In this document: positions 5,043-5,479 of the stretch, piece by piece
Layout of the letters: every line of letters begins with the position of its first letter
Position numbering within the stretch: the first letter of the stretch is position 1
Assembly (NCBI GenBank): GCA_963609725.1
Contig: CAVDLI010000093.1
Coordinates: 1 to 5,479, forward strand
Source of the DNA: UBA9732 sp963609725
Lineage (GTDB): Bacteria; Spirochaetota; Spirochaetia; Sphaerochaetales; Sphaerochaetaceae
DNA: 5,479 nt
Direction of reading: 5' to 3'
Program-made: the position numbers and the translations under genes
The notes under the pieces: model-generated
The model's database searches: none
Seen by the model: only the letters and a program-made list of their open reading frames with translations
What the model was told of the DNA's origin: nothing

Positions 5043-5479
5043 ATGTATGAAAAACTGTTAAAGAAGGCAAGACAGGCAAAGAGTGTAGAAGAGCTTATTT
5101 CTCTTGCTGAAAAAGAGAATATTACACTTTCAAAAGATGATGCAAATGCTCTCTTTTCGCGATTAAATGCCTGTGGTTCCTTGAATGACGACGAGCTAGA
5201 GTCTGTCTCCGGTGGGGGATGCAGGACAGATGTTGGGGGGACCAAGAAAACAGTTGTTTCATGTGGATGCAAGTGTTTTACTGGGCAGTACGAGCTTAAC
5301 TTTGATCCTAAGCTTTTCAAGGATGTTGAGAACGGAAGGATAGGGACAGTGGTCGTACCACTTCCAAATATGAGCTATGTTCCACTTTATACAAAGGATA
5401 ACAAGGAGTTGAGAATGCTCTGGTCTACGATATGCGGCTACGGAGACTGCGGAAGCTGTTCGCATTTATCATTCAAGGG
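5043..5479 (+). CDS. Precursor 5: Nif11-like leader, GCxCFTG-type core (3' partial)
   Basis: The reading frame from the ATG at 5043 is open to the window end, giving 145 complete codons. AGGAG at 5031-5035 lies seven bases upstream; the ATG at 5047 is out of frame. The leader is again exactly 60 residues, ending SLNDDELESVSGGGC, but has GS rather than GE at 45-46 and a unique Cys44. The core has TVVSCGCKCFTG at residues 70-81, the same numbers as in precursor 2, then DNKELRMLW (119-127) and C136-GS-C139-SHLSF. Relative to precursor 2 there are 21 extra residues between the two blocks (including TVVVPLPNMSYVPL). Cysteines seen are at 44, 60, 74, 76, 78, 131, 136 and 139. By analogy with precursor 2, one further cysteine about 18 residues after C139 would be expected beyond the window. 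The product is a putative exported peptide of unknown activity. Confidence 0.83.
   Translation, partial: MYEKLLKKARQAKSVEELISLAEKENITLSKDDANALFSRLNACGSLNDDELESVSGGGCRTDVGGTKKTVVSCGCKCFTGQYELNFDPKLFKDVENGRIGTVVVPLPNMSYVPLYTKDNKELRMLWSTICGYGDCGSCSHLSFK

Larger units (their letters stand above)
3256..5479 (+). repeat. Tandem array of five diverged precursor genes with a common 60-residue leader
   Basis: Five genes start with homologous leaders at 3256-3435, 3642-3821, 4096-4275, 4585-4764 and 5043-5222, each exactly 60 codons from Met1 to Cys60 with no insertion or deletion. Residues identical in all five are Met1, Leu5, Lys8, Ala9, Leu18, Phe38, Gly45, Asp49, Asp50, Leu52 and Val55-Ser-Gly-Gly-Gly-Cys60. 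Leaders 3 and 4 agree at 42 of 60 positions by my hand count. The repeats are clear in protein and diverged in DNA, so the duplications are not recent. The gaps between genes are 14, 1, 15 and 53 bases, which fits one operon. The array runs off the window end and may contain more copies. Confidence 0.88.

Noticed and set aside
4780..5320. Minus-strand open frames opposite precursors 4 and 5
   Set aside because: They lie antisense to leader and core regions whose + strand frame is conserved between paralogues; Ser/Phe-rich content is typical of shadow frames.
3256..5479. CRISPR or short tandem DNA repeat array
   Set aside because: The repetition is at protein level in coding sequence, with diverged codons and long variable cores; there are no short identical DNA repeats with regular spacers.

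Overview
The window looks like part of a peptide secretion locus from a low-GC anaerobic bacterium. Strong AGGAG-type ribosome binding sites, AT-rich codon use and the leader type fit gut or rumen Bacillota (Clostridia, Lachnospiraceae-like). A rumen or oral Treponema cannot be excluded, because no taxonomic marker gene is present. All genes lie on the + strand.

Layout: (1) Positions 3-1673 hold an ABC exporter subunit (six membrane helices plus an ATPase domain) whose closest recognisable family is the second ABC subunit of NHLM-type bacteriocin export systems. Its N-terminus lies outside the window. (2) Positions 1674-1754 are a short gap with a threefold repeat of an AGTGT/ACACT element. 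(3) Positions 1755-3095 encode an AAA-type ATPase with a C-terminal DUF4143 region, probably cargo rather than part of the pathway. (4) Positions 3096-3255 are a gap with two adjacent perfect palindromes sharing the core TTTGCAAA. (5) Positions 3256-5479 (running off the end) hold five tandem precursor genes. Each starts with a leader of exactly 60 residues ending in VSGGGC and related to Nif11-like leaders. The C-terminal parts are long (63 to 97 residues), divergent and cysteine-rich.

The precursor cores fall into two families. Genes 3 and 4 have a C-x2-C ... C-x2-C-G-Y arrangement that resembles a small zinc ribbon. Genes 2 and 5, and more loosely gene 1, share G-C-x-C-F-T-G near residue 75 and a later C-G-x-C pair. 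The likely logic is that the precursors are cleaved at the glycine run and exported by an ABC pair of which gene 1 of the window is one half. The C39 peptidase half, any membrane fusion protein and any modifying enzyme are not in the window. The main novelty is a multi-gene set of one-leader, many-core precursors whose cores look more like small metal-binding or disulfide-bonded domains than like ordinary short bacteriocins.
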